Shown here: positions 63,965 through 64,000 of the stretch, one piece after another | Position numbering within the stretch: position 1 is the first letter of the stretch | Layout of the letters: each line of letters starts with the position of its first letter | Assembly: GCF_001884135.1 (NCBI RefSeq) | Contig: NZ_MAOC01000069.1 | Span: 82,637-146,636, forward strand | Length of the DNA stretch: 64,000 nt | Source of the DNA: Bacillus nitratireducens | GTDB taxonomy: Bacteria > Bacillota > Bacilli > Bacillales > Bacillaceae_G | Direction of reading: 5' to 3' | Program-made: the position numbers and the translations under genes | The notes under the pieces: model-generated | Database searches by the model: none | The model's input: the letters and a program-made list of their open reading frames with translations, nothing else | What the model was told of the DNA's origin: nothing

Positions 63965-64000
63965 AAAAAAAGAAACGAACATATATGTTCGTTTTTTTTT
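63965..64000 (+). terminator. Terminator after the thioredoxin-like fragment
   Basis: ACGAACATATATGTTCGT is a perfect stem with an A run before and nine or more T after. It runs to the window edge. Confidence 0.9.

Overview
The window looks like chromosomal DNA of a Bacillus cereus group bacterium, most likely B. cereus or B. thuringiensis. The evidence is low G+C, a complete haemolysin BL operon (hblC-hblD-hblA-hblB), PlcR boxes, a PC-PLC-type phospholipase C, IS240/IS6 and IS231-type debris, short bcr1-like repeats, and an IStron (group I intron fused to an insertion sequence). The gene order is a mosaic: several real operons sit between many decayed mobile elements, and at least eight genes are broken.

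Layout. 1-4.6 kb: a cell-wall module on the minus strand (polysaccharide deacetylase, N-acetylmuramoyl-L-alanine amidase, histidine kinase/response regulator pair). All three promoter regions share an identical 18-bp sequence, so the pair may control both wall enzymes. 4.6-7.1 kb: a DUF1801 gene and IS debris. 7,087-14,328: a 7.2-kb transposon-like unit with about 38-bp inverted ends and a 9-bp target duplication, inserted in an IS240 transposase gene. It carries a DUF202 gene, a catabolic-looking cassette (serine hydrolase, MFS transporter, CoA-transferase, divergent LysR regulator) and a serine resolvase. 14.8-19.7 kb: a sigma-54 activator divergent from a YfcC-type transporter (stopped by an in-frame TAG) and an isoaspartyl dipeptidase, with a textbook -24/-12 promoter between them. 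20.1-23.4 kb: a large LPXTG surface protein with a thioester domain. 24.3-32.8 kb: IS240 copies around a peptide/amino-acid operon (Na+/solute symporter, DUF3311 protein, M20 amidohydrolase, upstream regulator) and an OatA-like O-acetyltransferase.

33-43.8 kb: a YrrS-like protein with in-frame tandem repeats; a PlcR-box-controlled phospholipase C with an extra C-terminal domain; fragments of pssA and of transposases; a collagen-like gene stopped inside a 44-bp perfect palindrome; a lysozyme-like hydrolase; and two lipoproteins, one frameshifted at a G8 tract. 44-50.5 kb: hblCDAB, read leftward, with a leader of about 0.9 kb and a PlcR box at 50,505. The hblA-hblB gap holds a decayed copy of the hblD 3' end, which records how hblB arose, plus a small IS6-derived insert. 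51.2-54.6 kb: an AraC regulator next to a dead LPXTG surface-protein gene.

55-60 kb: small, partly broken genes (membrane protein, HNH nuclease, resolvase fragment, Cys/Arg/Asp-rich protein, truncated BclA-like exosporium leader, IS-truncated carbohydrate-binding protein). 60.8-63.6 kb: menA with an IStron in its 5' leader, same strand: recognisable group I core, a TnpA remnant and a frameshifted TnpB. The window ends with a thioredoxin-fold gene fragment. No tRNA, rRNA or CRISPR array was seen.
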